Of a DNA stretch of 64,000 nt, positions 1-7,548 are shown piece after piece. Source of the stretch: Streptomyces sp. NBC_00344 (GTDB lineage Bacteria > Actinomycetota > Actinomycetes > Streptomycetales > Streptomycetaceae); contig NZ_CP107996.1 of assembly GCF_036088315.1 (NCBI RefSeq), forward strand, positions 2,376,501-2,440,500. Reading direction: 5' to 3'. Position numbers and translations under genes: made by a program. Position 1 is the first letter of the stretch. Each line of letters starts with the position of its first letter. The notes below the pieces were generated by a model. The model had not been told where the DNA came from and did no database searches. It worked only from the letters and a program-made list of their open reading frames with translations.

Positions 1-190
1 GGCCCAGCTCGGGCGCCTGCCGCATGTTCTTGACCGTCATTCGCGCCACGAGGGGCGGGACCTCGTGCACGGTCGCCAGGGGCTCGCCGGTGACGCCGCG
101 CAGGACGCGGGTGTCGCGGGAGGTGCGTTCCTCCCCGGCGCGGAGAGCGGGTACGGACACGGGTACGGGTACGGGTACGGGTAACAGCAC
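1..190 (-). CDS. N-terminus of a possible aldehyde dehydrogenase / LuxC-like acyl reductase (runs off left edge)
   Basis: Partial gene: 63 residues are visible, beginning at a GTG at 188-190 with an AGGAAG ribosome site about 10 nt upstream. The product starts MLLPVPVPVPVSVP (the PV run comes from a hexamer repeat) and continues through VTGEPLATVHEVPPL to the window edge. That stretch resembles the start of NAD(P)-dependent aldehyde dehydrogenases or LuxC-type acyl reductases, but the catalytic region is outside the window. It follows the cyclase-family gene in the same direction, about 100 bp away. If it is LuxC-like it would pair naturally with the LuxE-like enzyme at 2.5 kb, activating and then reducing a carboxylate to an aldehyde. 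The family assignment is weak. Confidence 0.4.
   Translation of the reverse strand, partial: MLLPVPVPVPVSVPALRAGEERTSRDTRVLRGVTGEPLATVHEVPPLVARMTVKNMRQAPELG
161..182. repeat. GGGTAC hexamer tandem repeat
   Basis: Three full copies and a partial copy of GGGTAC lie inside the first codons of the partial leftward gene. On that strand they encode the Pro-Val run. Such a run can change length by slippage in steps of two residues. Confidence 0.8.
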
Positions 191-292
191 GCCAGATCAA
201 CTTCCTGCGGTCCGGGCCGGTTCGGTGGTCCGCTCAGCCACACCGGCCCCGGACTGCGCCCGGAACCGGTGTGGGTCGCGGCTGCGGCAGGG

Positions 293-964
293 TCAGAATG
301 GCCAGCCGTCGAAGACCACGGCGCGGGCGGGCGCGGCCTCCACGTCGGCGACCTTGATGGGGAGCGCCATGAGCTGGACGACGGGGTTGGTGATGTGCCC
401 GAGGTTCTGGATGTTCTCCAGGATCGGGATGCCGGCGGAGAGCAGCCGGCGGTGCACCTGGCCGCTGCGGTCGTCCGGCCGCTCGGTGATGCAGTCCATC
501 CCGACGAGCGTGGTGCCGTTGTCGGCCATCCAGTCGGCCGCCGAGACGGTGAGGTACGGGGGCCTGTCCCAGTAGTCCTCGCGTCCGAGGTACCGGTCGG
601 GGTGGTCGGTCCGGATCAACAGCCGGTCCCCTTCCTGCCACACGTCGCGCACGGCCTTCTCCAGGTCCTCACCCGTCACCGGGTCGAGGTCGCGCTTGTG
701 GGAGAGGTCCGCGACGACAGCGCGGCCGACGAACGTGCTGAGCGGCACCTCGTCGATCTTCTCGCGGTCCTCGAAGAAGTGGTAGCCGGCCTCAACATGT
801 GTCCCGTTGTGGGGAAATATCTCCAGGTTGGAGAAGGTCCTGCCGGTCCCGGACGGATCGGAGGCCGGCGTCATGGCGCGCCGAATATGAAATTCCGGAT
901 ACCACGGGGCGTCGTAGGCGGGCATGCCCTCGGACCAGCCCTGACTAATGTCAATCAGCTTCAC
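293..964 (-). CDS. Cyclase / kynurenine formamidase-like metal-dependent hydrolase
   Basis: About 223 residues, matching the cyclase family (Pfam Cyclase; kynurenine formamidase, isatin hydrolase). The metal-binding region is visible as NGTHVEAGYHF, a variant of the usual HxGTHxDxPxH. I chose the GTG at 962-964 because GGAG lies 6 nt upstream and the protein then opens MKLIDISQGWSEGMP, as family members do; upstream ATG and GTG codons extend it by up to 22 residues without a better ribosome site. Known members hydrolyse amide or lactam bonds or dehydrate ring compounds using Mn or Zn. It is transcribed away from the DAHP synthase across an AT-rich gap and probably acts on a cluster intermediate. 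The substrate cannot be read from sequence. Confidence 0.75.
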   Translation of the reverse strand: MKLIDISQGWSEGMPAYDAPWYPEFHIRRAMTPASDPSGTGRTFSNLEIFPHNGTHVEAGYHFFEDREKIDEVPLSTFVGRAVVADLSHKRDLDPVTGEDLEKAVRDVWQEGDRLLIRTDHPDRYLGREDYWDRPPYLTVSAADWMADNGTTLVGMDCITERPDDRSGQVHRRLLSAGIPILENIQNLGHITNPVVQLMALPIKVADVEAAPARAVVFDGWPF

Positions 965-1441
965 GCTGCACTCCATCACCTGGACGGAAACAACCCCGCC
1001 AGGGCGGCGGGACCCGGGAGAAAGTAGCACGCCCCGGAGAGGAATCCACGAAAATAATTAACTAAAGATTCAACCAAATATGGAGTCTTTAATTCCAGGA
1101 AAGCACCGACCAAACAGGAAGTATTGCATTTAAGTAATCCCTGCTTTATTCTCACTTCCTTTACCGATCATTTACATGCAGCACACACTTACGCCCGGAT
1201 CATCCCCTTGCGTCGATCGGATTGTCTGGATTCAACCTCATCGCACCCTTGCTAGCGTTTACGCGCATCAATCACGTTTACGCACGTGAGGAGCGGAAGG
1301 GTCGTTTTGACTGTTTCGACCCGTTCGCCCCTCGCCGCATTCCTGCTTGCGGCCCGGCGAGAGGCTCGGCTACTGTCACCGTCGGCTCAAAAGTCGGCTC
1401 GAAAAGAGAAACGCACAGTAAGCCCATGGAAGGCCAATTCC
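965..1441. promoter_or_regulatory. AT-rich divergent promoter region of the cluster, with paired CGTTTACGC repeats
   Basis: This 477-bp gap separates the leftward cyclase gene from the rightward DAHP synthase. Positions 1050-1180 are strikingly AT-rich for this genome. CGTTTACGC occurs twice (1256-1264 and 1275-1283), 19 bp apart start to start, or about two helical turns on the same face. That spacing suits a dimeric regulator. About 160 bp separate the second repeat from the DAHP synthase start, so a long leader is likely. No gene is supported here. Confidence 0.5.
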
Positions 1442-2503
1442 GTGATCGTGATACTGGATTCGACCGCACCCCGAGAAATTGCCGGAATCGTCGCCGAGAC
1501 TCTTTCAAAAAGCGGAGTTGACACCACCTTAACAAAACTCGGGAATACAGCAGTGCTCGTTTCCGAGAGTTCCGGCACGCCGGAACTGGCCGCAATGCTG
1601 GAAAGCCTCCCGGCCGTCGCCCGCGTTCTGCGGGTGCCAGGACCGCAGCGGCTCACGAGCCGCGCCTTCCGCGAGGAGAACTCCCGCGTTCGTGTCGGCG
1701 AGAATGTCCAAGCAGTATTCGGCGGGGACGAGTTCGTCGTCATCGCCGGCCCCTGCGCGGTGGAGAGTGCCGAACAAATGACCGGGATCGTGAACCTGGT
1801 GCACGCCGGGGGCGCGATCATGCTGCGGGGCGGCGCCTTCAAGCCCCGCACCTCCCCGTACAGCTTCCAGGGGCTCGGACTCGCGGGGCTCACACTGCTC
1901 GCGGAACAGCGCCGGCGCACGGGGCTTCCCGTCGTCACCGAAGTCGTCACCCCCAAGGACGTCGAGTGCGTCGCCGAAGAGAGCGACATGCTCCAGATCG
2001 GCGCGCGCAACATGCAGAACTTCGAGTTGCTGCGCGAAGCAGGTGCGTCGGGCAAGCCCGTCCTTCTCAAACGAGGGATGTCCGCCACCATCGAGGAGTG
2101 GCTGCTGGCGGCCGAGTACCTCCTCCACATGGGCAACGACGACGTCGTCCTGTGTGAACGCGGCATTCGCAGCTATGACCGCAGCACCCGTTTCACGCTG
2201 GATCTCAGCGCGGTGGCCGAGGCCAAACGCCTCACCCATCTCCCGGTGATCGTCGACCCGAGTCACAGCACCGGAAAACCGCACCTGGTCGGCCCGATGT
2301 CGCTGGCCGCGGCCGCCGCCGGGGCCGACGGGCTCATCATCGATGTACACACCGACGCCGGTGCCGCGCTGTGCGACGGCGCCCAGGCTCTCGACGGCGC
2401 GCAGTTCGCCGCCCTCATGGACAAGCTGGGCCCCCTTCTGCAAGCCGTGGGCCGCAGGCTCGCACCGACCGTCCGCCCCGCCGGTTCCCTCGCCTCGGCC
2501 TGA
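1442..2503 (+). CDS. 3-deoxy-7-phosphoheptulonate (DAHP) synthase, type I-beta
   Basis: 353 residues. It condenses phosphoenolpyruvate with erythrose 4-phosphate, the first step of the shikimate pathway. A small N-terminal ferredoxin/ACT-like domain (about 1-75) precedes the barrel, which carries AGPCAVES, GGAFKPRTSPYSFQG, LLKRG and IVDPSHSTG. This is the architecture of the Thermotoga/Bacillus AroA type, whereas housekeeping Streptomyces DAHP synthase is usually the unrelated type II. The GTG start at 1442 has GGAAGG 8 nt upstream; longer reading to 1286 adds unconserved residues. Codon 30 is TTA (1529-1531), so translation probably needs the bldA tRNA. Codons near the 5' end are unusually AT-rich. 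As first gene of the rightward operon it would boost chorismate supply for the isochorismate synthase. Confidence 0.93.
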   Translation: MIVILDSTAPREIAGIVAETLSKSGVDTTLTKLGNTAVLVSESSGTPELAAMLESLPAVARVLRVPGPQRLTSRAFREENSRVRVGENVQAVFGGDEFVVIAGPCAVESAEQMTGIVNLVHAGGAIMLRGGAFKPRTSPYSFQGLGLAGLTLLAEQRRRTGLPVVTEVVTPKDVECVAEESDMLQIGARNMQNFELLREAGASGKPVLLKRGMSATIEEWLLAAEYLLHMGNDDVVLCERGIRSYDRSTRFTLDLSAVAEAKRLTHLPVIVDPSHSTGKPHLVGPMSLAAAAAGADGLIIDVHTDAGAALCDGAQALDGAQFAALMDKLGPLLQAVGRRLAPTVRPAGSLASA

Positions 2504-2523
2504 CCGCCCCCTGGAGACGCAGC

Positions 2524-3618
2524 ATGTCGCGCCACACCACTGACCCGTTCACCACGGACCTCGGGCCGGACGAGTTCGTGCCCGCAGCGATGCGGTGGCA
2601 CTTCTCCGCCGAAACCGGCTCTCCCTACTGGCTCAAGCGCGCCGCCGACCTCGGCTTCGACCCCCTGACGGACATCCGCACCTGGGAGGACCTCGACCTC
2701 TTCCCCGACGTCAGCGAGGAATGGCGCACCCTTGCGGTCGACGACCTCATACCGGCCGGAACCACCGCCGACCCCTGGGAGTTCCAGGTCTTCGACAGCG
2801 GCGGCACGACCGGCTCGCCCAAGCGCATCGTCGAGGCCCGCTCTCGGCGCAACGGCGTTCACTGGGTCAGCGAGGTCCTCGCCGCGCACGGAATACCCGG
2901 GCGCGGTGAGGGGCACTGGCTGCACATAGGACCCACCGGGCCCCACATCGTGGGCCGTTCGGTCGGCCTGCTCGCCCAGCTGCGCGCGACGTTCTGCCAC
3001 TACATCGACTTCGATCCCCGCTGGGTGAAGAGCTGCGTCAAACAGGGCAGGGGCGAAGAAGCCGGGCGCTACGTCAAGCACATCCTCGCGCAGGCCGGTG
3101 ACGTACTCGCCACGCAGCCCGTCTCCGTCCTCTTCGCCACCCCACCGGTGCTGGAGGCGCTCTGCGCCGACGACGCCCTCCTCGACCTCGTGCAGCGCAA
3201 GGTGCGGGGCATCGTCTGGGCGGGCACCAGTGTGAGCCCGGAGACACTGCGTGCCTTCGAGGAGGAGCTGTTCCCCAACGCCACCCTCGTCGGGCTGTAC
3301 GGCAACACCATGATGGGCATCGCCCCGCAGCGCCCCCGGGAGACGGACGACACGCACCCGTGCGTCTTCATCCCGTACCACCCGTACAGCAGGGTCAAGG
3401 TCGTCGAGCCCGAGCAGCCGACCCGCGAGGTGGCGCACGGCGAGCGCGGACAGGCGCGCATCAGCCTCCTCTCCCGGGACCTGCTGGTGCCCTGGACGCT
3501 GGAGCGGGACTCGCTCGTCCGCGTCGCGCCGACCACGCGCTACCCGCAGGACGGGCTCGCCGACATCCAGGTGCACTCGGGGGAGAGCGGCCAGTCCATC
3601 ATCGAGGGGGTGTACTAG
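2524..3618 (+). CDS. LuxE / phenylacetate-CoA ligase-like acyl-adenylating enzyme
   Basis: 364 residues, starting 20 nt after the DAHP synthase stop with GGAG before the ATG. The AMP-forming signature is visible as FDSGGTTGSPKRIVEA (about 96-111), followed by VWAGTSVSPETL and LVGLYGNTMMG. The length and the lack of a full C-terminal ligase domain fit the LuxE acyl-protein synthetase branch better than PaaK, which is about 430 residues. LuxE-type proteins activate a carboxylate as acyl-AMP and hold it as a thioester for a LuxC-type reductase. Here it may activate an aromatic acid from isochorismate, either for reduction to an aldehyde or for transfer. The carboxylate substrate is unknown. Confidence 0.75.
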   Translation: MSRHTTDPFTTDLGPDEFVPAAMRWHFSAETGSPYWLKRAADLGFDPLTDIRTWEDLDLFPDVSEEWRTLAVDDLIPAGTTADPWEFQVFDSGGTTGSPKRIVEARSRRNGVHWVSEVLAAHGIPGRGEGHWLHIGPTGPHIVGRSVGLLAQLRATFCHYIDFDPRWVKSCVKQGRGEEAGRYVKHILAQAGDVLATQPVSVLFATPPVLEALCADDALLDLVQRKVRGIVWAGTSVSPETLRAFEEELFPNATLVGLYGNTMMGIAPQRPRETDDTHPCVFIPYHPYSRVKVVEPEQPTREVAHGERGQARISLLSRDLLVPWTLERDSLVRVAPTTRYPQDGLADIQVHSGESGQSIIEGVY

Positions 3619-3620
3619 CG

Positions 3621-5087
3621 ATGACCGTGGACATCGCGCCGGCCCCCGGCGAGTTCACCCTCACCCCCGACGACCACACCGCGCTCGTGGACGCCTGCAA
3701 CGCGGGCGTCGAGCGGGCGCGCGCCACCGGTCGCCACGCCCTCGTCAGCTGGGCCCGTCCGTGCGCGCTCGCCGACCCCTACGCGACCTGGGCGGGAGCC
3801 CGGGCGCGCACGGGGCGCTCCCTGTACTGGCAGTCGGCGTGGGACGGCACGACCGTCCTCGCCTTCGGCAGCGCCCATGACCTGCGCGGCGCGGGGGCGG
3901 GCCGCCTCCCCGCGATCCGCTCCGCCTGGACGGAACTGGTGCGCGAGACGATCACCGCGGGCCGGGACGGGTCCGGGGCGGGGCCGCTCGCCGTCGGCGG
4001 CTTTGCCTTCGGCGGCAGTACACACCTCCCACCGGGTGTGTTACCCGAGGCCCTGCTGTGGGTGCCGCTGGTGCAACTGCGCTGCACGGTGCCGGACGAG
4101 GCGGGGGCGGTGTCCGGCACTCTCACGGCGGAACTGCGGCTCAACGCTCTCGTGGACGGGAGCGACGACCCCGAACTGCTCACCAAGGCACTGACACTGC
4201 GGGCCGAGCGGTGCATGGCCGCCCGGGACACGCGCGGGCCACACCCCGCCCCCCGTCCCCGCGCGAGCGTCGAGACACCCGCCGCCGGGGACTGGAAGGA
4301 CCTCGTGCGCCGCGCCACGGGCCGGATGCGGGCGGGCGATTTCGAGAAGGTGGTGCTCGCCCGGCGCCTGGACGTCACCGCCGACCGGGAGTTCGACGTC
4401 CCCGCAGCGGTCCGCCGGATGCGGGAGGCCTACGCAGGTACGACGGTCTTCGCCCTCGGCCACGGCGACACCACCTTTCTCGGCGCGACACCCGAGTACC
4501 TCGTCCGGGTCGAGGAGCGAGAGGTGCAGGCGCTCGGCCTCGCCGGCACCACCCCGCGCGGGGACACCCCCGCTGAGGACCGGGCGCTGGAGGCCGAGCT
4601 CTCCGGCAGCGCGAAGCTCCGGCACGAGCACGAGGTCGTGGTCCGGATGCTGAGCGAGGCACTCGCCGAGTCCTGCACCCAGGTCACAGCCGAGGCAGAG
4701 CCCCAGGTGCTCAAACTCGCCAACGTTCAGCACCTGTCGACGCCGGTACGGGGACGGCTGCCCGAGGGCTCTGCGGAGGGAGTCCTCGATCTCGCTGCCC
4801 GCCTCCACCCGACGCCTGCGCTCGGCGGTCACCCCCGCGCCGAGGCGCTGGAGTGGCTCGCCCGCAACGAGGGCTTCGACCGCGGCTGGTACGCGGGCGG
4901 CATCGGCTGGACCGACGGAGAAGGGAACGGGCAGTTCGCCGTGGCGATACGCTCCGCGCTCGTGCGGGGCGACTCGGCCTCGCTGTACGCCGGTTGCGGC
5001 CTCGTGGCGGATTCCGATCCCGAGGTCGAGTACGCCGAGACCTGCGCCAAGCTCCGCCCCATGCGCGCCGCCCTCGGACTCGACTGA
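3621..5087 (+). CDS. Isochorismate synthase (MenF/EntC/DhbC type)
   Basis: 488 residues, starting two bases after the preceding stop, so translation is probably coupled. It belongs to the chorismate-utilising enzymes. C-terminal motifs include FEKVVLARRLDV, FLGATPEYLV, KLRHEHEVV, HLSTPVRG and LHPTPALGGHPR. The HPTPALGG form is typical of isochorismate synthases rather than anthranilate or aminodeoxychorismate synthases. It would hydroxylate chorismate at C2 with water to give isochorismate. Codon 141 is TTA (4041-4043), a second bldA-dependent codon in precursor supply. No isochorismatase, pyruvate lyase or MenD accompanies it, so the fate of isochorismate is open. A strong hairpin follows the stop. 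Confidence 0.92.
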   Translation: MTVDIAPAPGEFTLTPDDHTALVDACNAGVERARATGRHALVSWARPCALADPYATWAGARARTGRSLYWQSAWDGTTVLAFGSAHDLRGAGAGRLPAIRSAWTELVRETITAGRDGSGAGPLAVGGFAFGGSTHLPPGVLPEALLWVPLVQLRCTVPDEAGAVSGTLTAELRLNALVDGSDDPELLTKALTLRAERCMAARDTRGPHPAPRPRASVETPAAGDWKDLVRRATGRMRAGDFEKVVLARRLDVTADREFDVPAAVRRMREAYAGTTVFALGHGDTTFLGATPEYLVRVEEREVQALGLAGTTPRGDTPAEDRALEAELSGSAKLRHEHEVVVRMLSEALAESCTQVTAEAEPQVLKLANVQHLSTPVRGRLPEGSAEGVLDLAARLHPTPALGGHPRAEALEWLARNEGFDRGWYAGGIGWTDGEGNGQFAVAIRSALVRGDSASLYAGCGLVADSDPEVEYAETCAKLRPMRAALGLD

Positions 5088-5093
5088 GGGCCG

Positions 5094-5132
5094 GGCCCCG
5101 GCGCCGCCCTCGCGCGGGACGGCGCCGGGGCC
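5094..5132. terminator. GC-rich hairpin after the isochorismate synthase gene
   Basis: Perfect 12-bp inverted repeat (5094-5105 with 5121-5132) and a 15-nt loop, just after the stop codon. There is no U tract; a pyrimidine run follows (5135-5173). It may terminate or attenuate the first three genes, splitting the rightward operon in two. Confidence 0.65.
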
Positions 5133-5196
5133 TGTTCCCCCCCTCCCCCTCCCCCTCCCCCCTTTCCCTCCCCATCGGCCACGGAGAACTGGCACC

Positions 5197-6396
5197 TTGA
5201 CTCTGGAGAACATCGTCGTCGTCGGCGGCGGACTTGCCGGCTCGCACGTCGCCGGGGCGCTTCGCGCCCGCGGCTACCGGAGCGCGCTCACCCTCGTCGG
5301 CGCGGAGCCCCACCCGCCGTACGACCGCCCGCCGCTCACCAAGTCGGTGCTGGCCGGCGAGGAGGAGGACACTTCCTTCCCCACCGACTGGGAGGGCTTG
5401 GGCCTCGGCCTGCGCCTCGGCGAACGTGCCGAGGCCCTCGACCTGCACGACCGCCTGCCGGGCGGCGTTCTGAAGACGACGGCGGGCGCACTCGCCTTCG
5501 ACGGGCTCGTTCTCGCGACCGGCGCGGAGCCCGTCCGGCTGCCCGGCGAGGGAAGGCAGTACGTGGTCCGCACCGTGGATGACGTGCGCGCGCTGCGCCC
5601 GCTGCTGCGGACGGGCACGCACCTCGCACTCGTCGGCGCCGGGTGGATCGGCGCCGAGGTCGCCACGATCGCGGCCACGAAGGGGTGCCAGGTCACGGTC
5701 CTGGAGGCCGGCCGGGCTCCGCTCGCCGCCGCGGTCGGCGACCGGATCGGCGCGTTGACGGCCCCCTGGTACGCGGCGGCCGGGGTCACCCTGCGCTGCG
5801 GAACCTCCGTCACCTCGGTGGACCCCGGCGGACTGCGCCTGACGGACGGGCAGTTCCTCGCGGCGGACGTCGTGGTGGTGGGCGTCGGCGCCCGCCCCGC
5901 CGTCGGCTGGCTCAGGGACTCCGGCCTGGAAATCGCGCGCGGCGTGGTCGTCGACGAGTCCCTGCGGACCACGAGGCCCGAGGTGGTGGCGCTCGGCGAC
6001 TGCGCCGCCTGGTGGTCACGGCGGTACGGGCGGCACATGGTGGTCGAGCACTGGGACACCGCGCTGAAGGCGAGCGAACCGGCCGCCGCCGCGTTGCTGG
6101 GTGAGGACGTGTGCCATGACCCCGTTCCGTACTTCTGGTCGGAGCAGTTCGGCCGGACGGTGCAGTACGCGGGCGACCACCAGGGCACCGACCAGGTGGT
6201 GATGCGGGGCTCACCGGAGGACCCGCAGTGGGCCGTCCTGTGGCTGGCGGACGAACGCCTCCGCGCGGTCCTCACCGTGGACCGCCCCCGCGACCTGGTA
6301 CAGGCACGCCGCGCCCTCATCAACGGTTGCGTGGTCGACCTCCCGGCCGCCACCGATCCCGGCACCCCGCTGCGCGACGCCCTGCACGCGGCCTGA
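5197..6396 (+). CDS. FAD/NAD(P)-dependent ferredoxin-reductase-like oxidoreductase
   Basis: 399 residues with a TTG start at 5197 and GGAG 10 nt upstream. An N-terminal FAD-binding fold (VVVGGGLAGSHVAGALR), a second dinucleotide site (LVGAGWIGAEVATIA, about 148-162), GDCAAWW near the third FAD contact, and a C-terminal reductase domain place it with BphA4/putidaredoxin-reductase proteins. These usually pass electrons from NAD(P)H through a ferredoxin to a Rieske oxygenase or P450. Neither partner is visible within the cluster, so it may use a distant ferredoxin, have a partner left of the window, or act directly on a cluster intermediate. It lies after the internal hairpin and 26 nt before the aminotransferase. 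Confidence 0.85.
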   Translation: MTLENIVVVGGGLAGSHVAGALRARGYRSALTLVGAEPHPPYDRPPLTKSVLAGEEEDTSFPTDWEGLGLGLRLGERAEALDLHDRLPGGVLKTTAGALAFDGLVLATGAEPVRLPGEGRQYVVRTVDDVRALRPLLRTGTHLALVGAGWIGAEVATIAATKGCQVTVLEAGRAPLAAAVGDRIGALTAPWYAAAGVTLRCGTSVTSVDPGGLRLTDGQFLAADVVVVGVGARPAVGWLRDSGLEIARGVVVDESLRTTRPEVVALGDCAAWWSRRYGRHMVVEHWDTALKASEPAAAALLGEDVCHDPVPYFWSEQFGRTVQYAGDHQGTDQVVMRGSPEDPQWAVLWLADERLRAVLTVDRPRDLVQARRALINGCVVDLPAATDPGTPLRDALHAA

Positions 6397-6421
6397 ACAA
6401 CGCGGAGAGGACAACCCTTTC

Positions 6422-7501
6422 ATGACCACAACGGAAGATCTGCCACGGTTCCGCGCGGCACTGAGTCAACTCGTGAGCTACCGGCCCGAGAAGCCGGCGC
6501 TCTCGCCCGAGGGCCGTTCCTACGCCCTTGCCGCCAACGAGACGCCATTCGGCCCGCTGCCGAAGGTGGCACGGGCGATCGAGCAGCAGATCGAGAGCAT
6601 CAACCGCTACCCCGACAACGGCGGCCAGGCCCTCACCGCGGAGCTGGCGCAGCGGTTCGGGCTCGAACCGGAGGGCATCGCACTCGGCTGCGGTTCGGTC
6701 GGCGTCGCCCAGCAGCTGATCACCTCCGTCGCCGAACCGGGCGATGAAGTCCTCTACGCCTGGCCCTCGTTCGAGGCGTACCCGATCCTCACCCGGCTCG
6801 CCGGGGCGACCCCCGTCGAGGTGCCACTGCGCGAGGGCGTCCACGATCTCGCAGCGATGGCGGAGCACATCACCGACCGCACCCGGCTGGTCTTCGTCTG
6901 CAACCCGAACAACCCGACCGGCACGGCCGTCGGCCGCGCGGAGCTCGAGAAGTTCCTGGGACGCGTGCCCGCCGGCTGCCTCGTCGTCCTGGACGAGGCC
7001 TACCACGAGTACGTGCGCGCCGCGGATGTGCCCAACGGGCTCTCCCTCCTCACCGGCCGCCCCCACCTGGTCGTCCTGCGCACCTTCTCGAAGGCTTACG
7101 GACTCGCCGGGCTGCGCATCGGCTACGCGGCCGGCCACCCCGAGGTGATCGGCACCCTGCGCAAGGCCTACCTGCCGTACAGCGCGGGCAGTGTGGCCCA
7201 GGCGGCGGCGATCGCGGCGCTGCGCTCGGGGGACGAGGTGGCGAGGAGGACGGACGTCGTCACGGCGGAACGCGCGCGCGTCGCCGCCGCGCTCGAAGCG
7301 CGGGGATGGCGTCTGCCCAGGAGCGAGGCCAATTTCCTCTGGCTGCCGCTCGGCGGGCGCGCCACCGCCTTCGGCGCGCACTGCGCGAGCGCGGGTGTCT
7401 GCGTACGGGCCGTGGCGGGCACCGGTGTCCGCGTCACCCTGGGCCTGCCCGCCGACAACGACGCCTTCCTGGCGGCGGCCACCACCTTCCCGCCCGCCTG
7501 A
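6422..7501 (+). CDS. HisC-like PLP-dependent class I/II aminotransferase
   Basis: 359 residues, close to the usual HisC length. The PLP lysine is K224 in RTFSKAYGLAGLRIGYAAG, with NPNNPTG and LDEAYHEY upstream as in fold-type I enzymes. HisC relatives also transaminate aromatic 2-oxo acids. Inside an isochorismate cluster, and away from any his genes, amination of an arylpyruvate-like or ring-oxo intermediate is more likely than histidine synthesis. GGAGAGG lies upstream of the ATG. Substrate assignment is inference. Confidence 0.85.
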   Translation: MTTTEDLPRFRAALSQLVSYRPEKPALSPEGRSYALAANETPFGPLPKVARAIEQQIESINRYPDNGGQALTAELAQRFGLEPEGIALGCGSVGVAQQLITSVAEPGDEVLYAWPSFEAYPILTRLAGATPVEVPLREGVHDLAAMAEHITDRTRLVFVCNPNNPTGTAVGRAELEKFLGRVPAGCLVVLDEAYHEYVRAADVPNGLSLLTGRPHLVVLRTFSKAYGLAGLRIGYAAGHPEVIGTLRKAYLPYSAGSVAQAAAIAALRSGDEVARRTDVVTAERARVAAALEARGWRLPRSEANFLWLPLGGRATAFGAHCASAGVCVRAVAGTGVRVTLGLPADNDAFLAAATTFPPA

Positions 7502-7548
7502 CCCCGCACCTGCCAGGAGCCGGCCCCCGGCTCGACATTGGGAGACGC

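Noticed and set aside
161..182. GGGTAC repeats as regulatory iterons
   Set aside because: They fall within the coding start of the leftward partial gene and encode Pro-Val.
5135..5173. C/T-rich tract as a replication origin or phage site
   Set aside because: No associated boxes or genes; a pyrimidine tract after a hairpin is sufficient description.
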